From: Comamonadaceae bacterium OS-4 | Lineage (GTDB): Bacteria; Pseudomonadota; Gammaproteobacteria; Burkholderiales; Burkholderiaceae_C | DNA length: 64,000 nt | Assembly: GCA_027924025.1 (NCBI GenBank) | Contig: AP026971.1 | Location: forward strand, 62,001-126,000 | Direction: 5' to 3' | Part shown: positions 27,730 through 35,210 of the stretch, piece by piece | How the letters are laid out: each line of letters starts with the position of its first letter | How positions within the stretch are numbered: the first letter of the stretch is position 1 | Made by a program: the position numbers and the translations under genes | Notes under the pieces: model-generated | Seen by the model: only the letters and a program-made list of their open reading frames with translations | Told to the model about the DNA's origin: nothing | The model's database searches: none

Positions 27730-28832
27730 AGATCAATTTATCAGCATTCGGGGCCCCTGGTGAAGAGGCCAGCGCACAGCAAGCCCATCAAACCCATCAA
27801 GCGGTCACCTTTAAACCGCATGCAGGCACATCGGCAGACGCTGAAAAAATCGCCGTAGATACTCAGTTGCCCCACGTCACACAAGAAAACACGAATACTG
27901 AAGCAGCTCAACACGAAACGCCATCCGCCCCTCGCTCGCTGTTTACCAGGCCGTCGGGCAACAGTGCCGCCGAACCCGGCGCTACGGACGCCCCATCCAG
28001 CCCAGTCGATGAAAAAAGCGAGGCGAAGCGATCTACTGGGCTCAAATGGACATGGCCCCGAAGGTCCGCAAGCAGTCCCAAAGAGAGAGTTTCAGCAGCG
28101 ATAGAGCCCAACAAATCACGGCCTTTGTTGATCGTCGCTGGGGTTTTTGTTATCGGGGCAGTGGTAGGACCGTGGCTAGCTCAAAGATCAGCACCACCAC
28201 AGCAGCAAGCGGGGGGGCCTAATTCAGCAGTACAAGCGGTGGCTGACACACTCAATGGAGGGGCCTTCGCATCGTCACCGGCTCCTACGGTTGCTACTCC
28301 TGGCGCCGGGATGTCGCCCACTACAGAAGTCTCCCTAGGAAGCGTCGCGACTCCGCAAGTGGAAATTCCCGCTGCAGGTGAAGAGCGCTACGCAGCGATG
28401 TTGGAGCGAATGAAAAAGGGTGAAGCGGCCCATCAGGAGCCACTGACGATCATTCCGGAAATGAAAGGTACAGCTAAGCAAGCGTCGCCCGCGAAATTGG
28501 AAATCGCGAAGCCGGTTGATCCGTACCCCAAGGTCGCCATCCCACTGCAAATTGAGAAGACCGCGGAACAGTCAAAAACCCAGAGTGATCTCATTCAAAT
28601 TGAGCGCGGTATCACGCCTTCAGGTAAGTACGTCGTTCTCCGAATTGAGCGCAACCCAGAAGGACTTTTAGCTGCTCTTTTGATGCCCGTTGGTGGAAGG
28701 CAGGCTATCGATTCAGCGTGGGTATTCGTTGGCGATGCGACCTCGGATGGGATGGTCGTGGAGAACATCAATGCCAACTCAGTTGTGATGCGTACAGTTT
28801 CGGGAAGGAGTGTCCAAATTGCCCTCAACTGA
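27726..28832 (+). CDS. Bitopic T4SS-associated protein, 368 aa
   Basis: Long polar N terminus (about 130 residues, disordered), a single membrane helix (about 135-152, LLIVAGVFVIGAVVGPWLA), a Pro/Ala/Gln linker, and a small C-terminal domain (about 285-368). This is the outline of a VirB10-like or TrbI-like spanning protein, but no signature is clear. It follows traC, where F carries trbI. It contains the start of the next gene. Confidence 0.55.
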   Translation: MKINLSAFGAPGEEASAQQAHQTHQAVTFKPHAGTSADAEKIAVDTQLPHVTQENTNTEAAQHETPSAPRSLFTRPSGNSAAEPGATDAPSSPVDEKSEAKRSTGLKWTWPRRSASSPKERVSAAIEPNKSRPLLIVAGVFVIGAVVGPWLAQRSAPPQQQAGGPNSAVQAVADTLNGGAFASSPAPTVATPGAGMSPTTEVSLGSVATPQVEIPAAGEERYAAMLERMKKGEAAHQEPLTIIPEMKGTAKQASPAKLEIAKPVDPYPKVAIPLQIEKTAEQSKTQSDLIQIERGITPSGKYVVLRIERNPEGLLAALLMPVGGRQAIDSAWVFVGDATSDGMVVENINANSVVMRTVSGRSVQIALN

Positions 28833-29226
28833 AATCGATTCGTTTCAATCCTTAGTCGATACCAACCTGCAGCTTGCAGAAGATGCACTCCTGCTCTTGT
28901 CGTGGGCGAAAAAGACTGGTCTGATCCAAAAGGCACGAAGTGGCATGGTTGCCTATGGCAGTCCGGATTTTCGCGCCTACACAGGGCTTTACGCCCTCGC
29001 AGACATGCTTTTCCTGCAGGCTGAGCCGGGTGACAGCAAAGCATTCGATTTGTACGACGCACTAGCCGAAGCCTTGCCTGAAAAGGCAGTACGGGTCCCC
29101 GATCAGTTTTTGGTGCACTACAAGGCGTGGCGAGAGCACGAGGAGTACGTTACTTGGCGTGCGCAAGTTACCCCCGACTTGGGCGCTCATCGTCGTGTTT
29201 CTGAGTTTGTCAAAAGCTGCGCATGA
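28819..29226 (+). CDS. Hypothetical transfer-operon protein, about 135 aa
   Basis: AAGGAG at 28805-28810 leaves 8 bp to a TTG at 28819, so that start is preferred to the GTG at 28810. Soluble, mostly helical, acidic. No family recognised. Overlaps on both sides indicate membership of the transfer operon. Confidence 0.65.
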   Translation: MPSTEIDSFQSLVDTNLQLAEDALLLLSWAKKTGLIQKARSGMVAYGSPDFRAYTGLYALADMLFLQAEPGDSKAFDLYDALAEALPEKAVRVPDQFLVHYKAWREHEEYVTWRAQVTPDLGAHRRVSEFVKSCA

Positions 29227-30032
29227 AAACTCTTTACGTATTGGCTGTTGCCTTGATCGCTACGGTAGCCAACTCCCAGCAGGTTGGTCCGCAAGATCGC
29301 TCATGCTTGTCGAGTTTCAGCGTCGGTTACAGCAAGTGCGCTGCAGAGCCACCGTTGATCAAGTCTGCGCCAGTGGAGGCGAAACAGCCGAAGGTAGAGC
29401 CCGCACCTGTGGAACCTCAGCAGCCGGCAGCAAAGCCTAAAGGTGTTGCAGAGGCTGATGTTGATGCGTATTTGCAGAATTACGGCAAGCCGACCCGCGA
29501 AGCCGCGCGGGCAATGCTTGACCCAACCGACGAAAACATTGCGGCAATGGCGAGAAGCATTCGGCAGCAGACAGCTACCGCTAGCTACGTTGCTGGGCGC
29601 ATGACGAACCTCCAACAAATTGATCCTGGGCTGATAGCGATCAACCCTTCATTCACGAGCGAAGACTTGCCGTTCCTGAGTGGCATGCGTGTTGTTCTCC
29701 ATACCTCCGTAGGGTGCCAGGAATGCGATAAAGCAGTGGTACTCCTACAAAGGCTAGTCGCCGAGTCTCCGATTCTTGACGCGAGGGTTGTAGTTCACGG
29801 CACCAATGATGCGAAGGCGTTGCTCATGGAGCTGGGCCGCGTTGGAATCACACTCCCGGCGACTGCCGCCACGCAGGCCCAAAGCAAATTCTCGAAGTTT
29901 GTTCCGATTGCACTTGCTGCTGACACCCGCTACGGCAAAGAAGTGCTCCTAAAGGAATTCGGCAATACACAGGAGTTCAGGACGTCGCTAGCCAACGTCC
30001 GCCGTGCATCTCTGGCTGAGGTAAAGAAATGA
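29223..30032 (+). CDS. Periplasmic thioredoxin-fold transfer protein
   Basis: 269 residues. Signal peptide (cut near ANSQ), Pro/Lys-rich linker, a helical segment (about 75-140), then a thioredoxin-like domain (about 155-250) with CQEC in GCQECDKAVVLLQRL. It resembles TraF/TrbC-type periplasmic proteins of F-like systems, which help fold disulphide-rich transfer proteins, but the family is not certain. It overlaps both neighbours by 4 bp. Confidence 0.65.
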   Translation: MKTLYVLAVALIATVANSQQVGPQDRSCLSSFSVGYSKCAAEPPLIKSAPVEAKQPKVEPAPVEPQQPAAKPKGVAEADVDAYLQNYGKPTREAARAMLDPTDENIAAMARSIRQQTATASYVAGRMTNLQQIDPGLIAINPSFTSEDLPFLSGMRVVLHTSVGCQECDKAVVLLQRLVAESPILDARVVVHGTNDAKALLMELGRVGITLPATAATQAQSKFSKFVPIALAADTRYGKEVLLKEFGNTQEFRTSLANVRRASLAEVKK

Positions 30033-31327
30033 CCAATATTGTTCTCACTCGATGCAGCTTGATCGTCTTTGCGGCTCTCGCATTGACAAACGTGTATGCC
30101 CAAAACGCTGCTGGCGCGTTTGGAAGTACAACCAGCACTGATAGTGCGAGGTTTGGGGCCTTGGTCGGCGCATCAACGGGTTACCGGCCGTCCTTCGCAG
30201 CTCCATCTGCAACCAGTTCGGCATGGGGCGGCGCTCCAGCGCAAAGCTGTGCCGGCGTAGATTTCGACACTTTTCTGAACACGGTCAAACCCGGTGAGGT
30301 GTTAAACAATCTACAAACCACCTATCAAAGTGGTCCCCAAGCAGCAGTTGCCAACTACGTCCTCTCCCTGAACACCGCAAACCCGACATTGGCGGCGACC
30401 TTGGACATGATGGACCGTATGTACTCTTCGAGGTACCAGGCCTTTGCACAGCTGTGCCAAGCGCAAGAGACCTCTCGCCTCAGTTCTGATCCGAATACAA
30501 GGCGAATGGCAGAGGCAAGTGACCAGTGCTTTGCAGCGCAGGTTGCTAATGGCACATCGCCCACCGAAGCGCTGCGCCAGTGCAAGAACGTTTCCGTTGT
30601 TGCAGCACAGAGCATCCCAGCAAAAGACGATCTCAAGACCTTTCTTACAAACAGCACCAACGTGACGGTTACGGGTGAAGTTGAAAAGCTATTACCGCTC
30701 CTTTCCGATGAAAAGATAACTTCCAGCGGTGTTCAGGTCAGGGCGCCTGAAATGAGTCTTACCCAGTTAAAGGGGAACATCGAGGACCGGTCAAATAACG
30801 CGCTCATCCAAATACTGGACGGAAAGTCGCCGAACCAAATAGCCCGTTGCACCGGTGCCGACTACGAGAAAGCACCAGCCTCTTCGTCAGAGGCATGTAT
30901 TCCTGATGCCGCCAGTGGATTGGTGCGTGGGCAAGCATTTCTCGCGGCGCGGCAGTTGAGTGCCACGGAGCAAGAAATGTATGTTTCGGCGCTCAGTGAG
31001 CAGATTGCCGCGGTTACTGTCCAATCCACGATCATTGCGTTGCGCCAGTCGTTGCTGAACATGACGCCCAGAAACGGTGCCGCGATTCCGGCCGGTGAAC
31101 TTGCAACCCGCCGAGCAAGAATCACAACAGAAATTGTTCGCCTGGAAAATGACGCTGCCCAGCTCGCCAAGATCGCGGACCAGCGTGCGCAGTTGGCTCG
31201 CACGCAGCTACTGGCGATGCAACGCGCGACAGAACAGGTCGCGGTGAGGAAAGACAACGCCGAGAAGGCGATACCCAAACCTAAAGAGCACTCATTGAGT
31301 GGTATGCGCTCGTTTTTCGGTCTTTGA
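30029..31327 (+). CDS. TraH-like (PFL_4711-like) periplasmic protein
   Basis: 432 residues with a signal peptide (cut near VYAQ). An early Cys-Gly-Val-Asp segment (CAGVDFDTFLNTV), later paired Cys residues, and a long C-terminal coiled coil (about 330-420). This fits the TraH/PFL_4711 group of pilus-assembly proteins that pairs with TraF and TraG. Assignment rests on pattern and on position before the TraG-like gene. Confidence 0.55.
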   Translation: MTNIVLTRCSLIVFAALALTNVYAQNAAGAFGSTTSTDSARFGALVGASTGYRPSFAAPSATSSAWGGAPAQSCAGVDFDTFLNTVKPGEVLNNLQTTYQSGPQAAVANYVLSLNTANPTLAATLDMMDRMYSSRYQAFAQLCQAQETSRLSSDPNTRRMAEASDQCFAAQVANGTSPTEALRQCKNVSVVAAQSIPAKDDLKTFLTNSTNVTVTGEVEKLLPLLSDEKITSSGVQVRAPEMSLTQLKGNIEDRSNNALIQILDGKSPNQIARCTGADYEKAPASSSEACIPDAASGLVRGQAFLAARQLSATEQEMYVSALSEQIAAVTVQSTIIALRQSLLNMTPRNGAAIPAGELATRRARITTEIVRLENDAAQLAKIADQRAQLARTQLLAMQRATEQVAVRKDNAEKAIPKPKEHSLSGMRSFFGL

Positions 31328-31344
31328 AGTAGGGGAATCAGCAA

Positions 31345-33123
31345 ATGGGTGATTCAGTCGACCGGATGTACGAAATGGCCTTGTTCGGGTACGCGTATGG
31401 GCAGCACATCTACCCATTCTTCCGCAACGGGATGGCCAACTACCTAATCCTTGGCATTATGGCTATGGCCTTTGTATGGCGTTTGTGGGGGGCGCTTCTT
31501 GAGGGTGACGATACAGCTGTGATGACTACTTTGAAGTGGATCGTCGGTAGCGTGTTGGTCCTAGTGTCCTTGTACAACCCAGCCACGTTTTCACTTGCTG
31601 AGAAGGCGGACCTGACAGGTTCCCAGTTCGGCACGCCTTATCTCGAAACGAAAAAGCAGCTCTTCGGCACTGATCAGGGGTCTATGCCATGGGCCGCCCA
31701 CAAAGTCGATCAGTACATGAACGGCTGGGTGCAGTTGAGTGCAGAAATGGCCGATCGCAGGAATCGATTCATTTTTCCAGGAACGGCCCAAGCAGCGATT
31801 GAAAACATGTCGAAAGCTGAGTCCCTAGAGGACCCTCAAACGCGCTCGATCCTCTCGCAGTGGCAGCAAATTGTTGTCCCCTACCTGCTGCAGAACGTCT
31901 CCTTGAAGCAAAAACTTGAAGCAGAAAACCTGATTGGCGTTCTGACCTACCCAGTTACATCTGCATCCGACGTCGTTGATCCTGACCAGATTGCATCAAA
32001 GGCGCGTCGGGTGGTGCAGATCCTGAGAGCGGAAACTACCCTAGACTTGGTTTCAGCGACACGCAATCTCTCTTCGATGCTCAATGACCCACGTTATCGG
32101 CTAAGTGGGACTGCAATGAGCGTCGATGCCAACGAAACTGCTGTTCTAGCGCCTATGCTGGGTGCTTACACGCAGAACGCTCCGATAGCGCCTGCCAGAG
32201 CGCCAGCAACATACCCACAATCGGCCATAAAAGCCTACGACAAGGGATACGCCGCACTTACCTCTATCGCCAACGATGCCAGCCGACAGCCACTGGCGGT
32301 TTACGAAAATTTTGGTGACTTGTACGCCCATATCGGGTTCGCAACGGATGTGGCGTTGGCGCGTCGCCAGCTCCAAGCCCCAGACGCAGTTCAGGCATTC
32401 GGTATTACCTGCATGAATCATGGAGACACCTACTGCAAACAGTCCTTGGTTGCGGCCCCAACCGCAATGCAGGCAACGTCCGACGGAATTGACTGGAACA
32501 ATAAAATCCTGCGCACGGTATCAGCAGCGGCAAATGCCTTGCCAGCAGTGATTGACAGCGTTTCTCTCGAATTCGCCAAAGTCAAAATTCCTTTGTACAT
32601 CGGTATCGCCAAAGGGATCGTCACGATTGCAACGCCCTTCTTTATGATTTTCATGCTGTGGCCCGGGCGCTTTCTAATGGGACTCACCTACATTCTGGGC
32701 GGCTATATCCTGGTCGGACTCTGGATGGTCTCTTACATCCTTTGGACCTATCTGGTTAGCGATTTCATGTTCGGAACATCAGGCCTATCAAGTGCCGGCC
32801 AGATGATTGGTTTGACCAACGCTTTAGGCTCATACAACACCATGGTTGACGCATTGAAGATTGGCTACGGTGCTCTTGGCACTTTCTGTTTCTTGCTGGT
32901 CTTTGGCGGAATGGATAAATTCAACCGCGCCATGGCGGGGGGCGCGGGTGGGGGCGGTGGCGGACTTGCTGGAAGCGCGAAAAAGTACGTGGGCGACTCT
33001 GCAAAAGGCGGGGCCACTTTGGCGGCGAGCTCCGCATCACGATGGCTCAGTGGTGCTAGAAGGTTCGTTCCTTCATCCGGAGGGGGGTCTTCCGCCCCCC
33101 AGCTTCCAAATAGCGGGCCTTGA
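31345..33123 (+). CDS. TraG-like inner-membrane protein (N-terminal domain type)
   Basis: 592 residues. Membrane helices near 30-50, 60-78 and in a cluster at about 415-520, with a periplasmic loop between. This is the plan of the N-terminal half of F TraG (pilus assembly and mating-pair stabilisation). The large periplasmic C-terminal domain of F TraG, used in entry exclusion, is absent; instead there is a Gly/Ser-rich cytoplasmic tail. Ribosome binding site GGGG at 31333-31336. Confidence 0.65.
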   Translation: MGDSVDRMYEMALFGYAYGQHIYPFFRNGMANYLILGIMAMAFVWRLWGALLEGDDTAVMTTLKWIVGSVLVLVSLYNPATFSLAEKADLTGSQFGTPYLETKKQLFGTDQGSMPWAAHKVDQYMNGWVQLSAEMADRRNRFIFPGTAQAAIENMSKAESLEDPQTRSILSQWQQIVVPYLLQNVSLKQKLEAENLIGVLTYPVTSASDVVDPDQIASKARRVVQILRAETTLDLVSATRNLSSMLNDPRYRLSGTAMSVDANETAVLAPMLGAYTQNAPIAPARAPATYPQSAIKAYDKGYAALTSIANDASRQPLAVYENFGDLYAHIGFATDVALARRQLQAPDAVQAFGITCMNHGDTYCKQSLVAAPTAMQATSDGIDWNNKILRTVSAAANALPAVIDSVSLEFAKVKIPLYIGIAKGIVTIATPFFMIFMLWPGRFLMGLTYILGGYILVGLWMVSYILWTYLVSDFMFGTSGLSSAGQMIGLTNALGSYNTMVDALKIGYGALGTFCFLLVFGGMDKFNRAMAGGAGGGGGGLAGSAKKYVGDSAKGGATLAASSASRWLSGARRFVPSSGGGSSAPQLPNSGP

Positions 33124-33125
33124 CA

Positions 33126-33293
33126 ATGGCGACAAGAGTCAAACAAGAACATTGGGCAATGACACTGCTTTTTGCGGTCATATGGCCTATCAAAGTGGTG
33201 TTCGTATATTTCCTCGACTGCATGAGAGATGTTGCTGGAGAGGTAAAGCGAGAGTGGGGTAGCCGAAAACGCTACACGGGGTGGGATCGCTAA
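33126..33293 (+). CDS. 55-aa membrane protein
   Basis: Starts 2 bp after the TraG-like stop and ends in a TAATG overlap with the next gene. One membrane helix (about 11-30, AMTLLFAVIWPIKVVFVYFL), then a basic cytoplasmic tail. The tight coupling and clean topology support a real gene. Possibly part of the membrane anchor of the coupling protein (see findings). Confidence 0.6.
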   Translation: MATRVKQEHWAMTLLFAVIWPIKVVFVYFLDCMRDVAGEVKREWGSRKRYTGWDR

Positions 33294-33610
33294 TGGGAGA
33301 TATGCCAACCATTCGCCGCTGCGTTTATGCGTTTGCCGCGCTCGCGCTGTTCTATGCGACCCTGTTTGTTGGGGTAGAAAATCCAACAGCGTTCCGTGGA
33401 CTTCTTGTTCTTTGTGGCTTCTTCCTGGTGTTTCCAGCAGACCAGATTGTTCGACTCTTCAACATGACGACAGATCGCCGCACCGAAAAGAAAGACTTCC
33501 TTTTCGCCGCTGCGCTAGACCCAGCAGAGGGGCACTTCGAACCTGACGACTACACCTTGGTCGGTGTGATTACGAATGTCACCAAACTCAATCCGGATGA
33601 CCCTGATTGA
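33293..33610 (+). CDS. Two-helix membrane protein, 105 aa
   Basis: ATG 33293 overlaps the upstream TAA and is preferred to ATG 33281. Two membrane helices (about 10-26 and 33-50) are followed by a soluble acidic segment. The two closely spaced helices match the N-terminal anchor of VirD4/TraD coupling proteins, which the downstream ATPase lacks. No family recognised. Confidence 0.65.
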   Translation: MGDMPTIRRCVYAFAALALFYATLFVGVENPTAFRGLLVLCGFFLVFPADQIVRLFNMTTDRRTEKKDFLFAAALDPAEGHFEPDDYTLVGVITNVTKLNPDDPD

Positions 33611-33621
33611 AGGCTGAGGCC

Positions 33622-33650
33622 TTAACAAGTTCGTTGATTGCCGGTATGAT
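33622..33650 (+). promoter_or_regulatory. Sigma-70-type promoter for the 33.65-kb RNA
   Basis: TTAACA (33622-33627), 17 bp, TATGAT (33645-33650). The predicted start near 33656-33658 falls at the first base of a long stem. Confidence 0.55.
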
Positions 33651-33654
33651 TGAG

Positions 33655-33766
33655 GCACGAGATACAGCCGCCTCCGCGCTGACTTAAACCCGCCTCTAAG
33701 GCGAACTCAGCGGATCTCGTGCACAAGGCGGCTCATTCCAAACACAGGAATGGGCCGTTTGTATTT
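33655..33766 (+). ncRNA. Candidate structured RNA/attenuator before the coupling protein gene
   Basis: GCACGAGAT (33655-33663) pairs with ATCTCGTGC (33714-33722). Inside it CGCTGA (33677-33682) pairs with TCAGCG (33707-33712), capped by CGCC/GGCG (33691-33694/33700-33703). AGCCGCCT (33666-33673) is fully complementary to AGGCGGCT (33726-33733) beyond the stem, giving a pseudoknot. That segment also forms the base of a terminator-like hairpin, GGCTCATTCC (33730-33739) with GGAATGGGCC (33747-33756), followed by a T-rich tract. The two states exclude each other. No Rfam family is recognised by eye. Confidence 0.6.
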
Positions 33767-33798
33767 GCGCATCGCGTACGAATGACCCATGGCAGGGC

Positions 33799-35208
33799 AT
33801 GACGCGAAATCTCTATACAAAACGCCAAGGTGTCGTAAGACACGAATTTCTTCTCGGTAAGTCTGGTCAAGGTAAGACCGAGGCTATTCTGACCAAACTC
33901 GCCCAGCAAACGCGCCGCGGTGGAGGATGGGCGTTCGTTGACGCTAAGCCTGAGGAGAAAACCGAAACCATCATCAATACGATGGCGTCGGTGTACGGTC
34001 GTCGTCTCGATTTGCGAGTGATTGACCTACGCAATCCCAAAAACTCGCACACCTATAACCCGATCCTGTCTGGGAACACCACACAGGCCGTCTCCACGGT
34101 GGGTAACATTTTCGGTGGCGATCTTGATGCGAGTGCCAAGCACTTCAAAACCATGATGCTAGCGGCTCTGCAGCCGGCCATTGGTTGCATCAAGGAAATG
34201 AATAAGGCGTTCAACTGCCAGGACTTGCTCATCCTGCTGACCAATCCAAATGCGATGAACTGGCTGTACAACAACACGCCAGCATCGGCCGCCAAAACGC
34301 AATACAACATCTGGCTCGATGGATACCGTACTCAACGTACAGATCGCCAAGGCAATACCACGACCGAGATCGATACCCAACGGCTTCGTACCCAGATTAT
34401 GGGTGGTGCGACAGCGATGCACACCTATAGCGTCGATGAGCTCGGCGAGATCATGAATCCCTATTCACCTCAGGTGACTTGGCGCGACGTGATTGAAAAC
34501 GATCGGATGCTGTACATCAAGCTCCCCACCATGGAAATGCGCGAGCAGGCGATTCCCTTTGCGCAGATGATGCTGAGCGACTTCAAGGCATATGTCGGTG
34601 AGATGTACGACAAAGGCTTTAAACCTGCGATTCCATTTCTGTGGGTGGGCGATGAGTTCGGCTCCTGGGCCATTGAAGGCGCAGAAGAGCTTGTGGAAAA
34701 AATGCGTGGTGCCGGCATTGGTGGCATCTTCAGTTTTCAGACCTACGCCAACCTGGTCCGCCTTTCAGAGGAGTTCGCGGCTCGTATGGTCGGGTCTTGT
34801 GAAACTCGTACATTTCTTGCGCTCGGCGACACACAGTCGCGTGAATTCGCTAGCGAACTTATCGGTGAGCTGCTGAAAGACTTCAGGAGTCAATCGACAA
34901 GCACCGGTGCGAGCAAAGGCAACACAAACCTTGATGTTGAGCTTTTCCACAAAGTATCGCAATCTACCGGCGAAAGCAGTGGTACCCAAGAGCGTTATGA
35001 CTACGCTGTTCGACCAGAGCGCTTCCGTGATCTGGGGCTAGGGGAGGCCATCGTTGTTCCCATGGCTGCGCGCCGTGCTTTTGATGTCAAGTTCCCACTT
35101 TTCGATCCTGTCGATACCGTTCCCTACGTCAAGCGTGACATACCTACGCCTGATGTAGTTGGGCTCAACTTGCAGGCCATCTTCGAGCAGGAATTGGCGC
35201 TGGGTTAA
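33799..35208 (+). CDS. Type IV coupling ATPase (TraD/VirD4-like) without membrane anchor
   Basis: 469 residues. Walker A GKSGQGKT already at 20-27, Walker B WVGDE with Asp285-Glu286, then the RecA-like core with FSFQTYANLVRL (sensor region). Coupling proteins usually have about 150 residues with two membrane helices before Walker A; here they are missing. The substrate (relaxase-DNA) is delivered to the secretion channel by this protein. It lies behind a structured RNA and 3 bp before the UvrD-like gene. Confidence 0.8.
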   Translation: MTRNLYTKRQGVVRHEFLLGKSGQGKTEAILTKLAQQTRRGGGWAFVDAKPEEKTETIINTMASVYGRRLDLRVIDLRNPKNSHTYNPILSGNTTQAVSTVGNIFGGDLDASAKHFKTMMLAALQPAIGCIKEMNKAFNCQDLLILLTNPNAMNWLYNNTPASAAKTQYNIWLDGYRTQRTDRQGNTTTEIDTQRLRTQIMGGATAMHTYSVDELGEIMNPYSPQVTWRDVIENDRMLYIKLPTMEMREQAIPFAQMMLSDFKAYVGEMYDKGFKPAIPFLWVGDEFGSWAIEGAEELVEKMRGAGIGGIFSFQTYANLVRLSEEFAARMVGSCETRTFLALGDTQSREFASELIGELLKDFRSQSTSTGASKGNTNLDVELFHKVSQSTGESSGTQERYDYAVRPERFRDLGLGEAIVVPMAARRAFDVKFPLFDPVDTVPYVKRDIPTPDVVGLNLQAIFEQELALG

Positions 35209-35210
35209 AC

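Noticed and set aside
33661..33673. Further copy of the repeated leader, suggested by ATACAGCC here and at 53442-53449
   Set aside because: Only this short word is shared; the flanking hairpins and the CCTTGGG end are missing at both sites.
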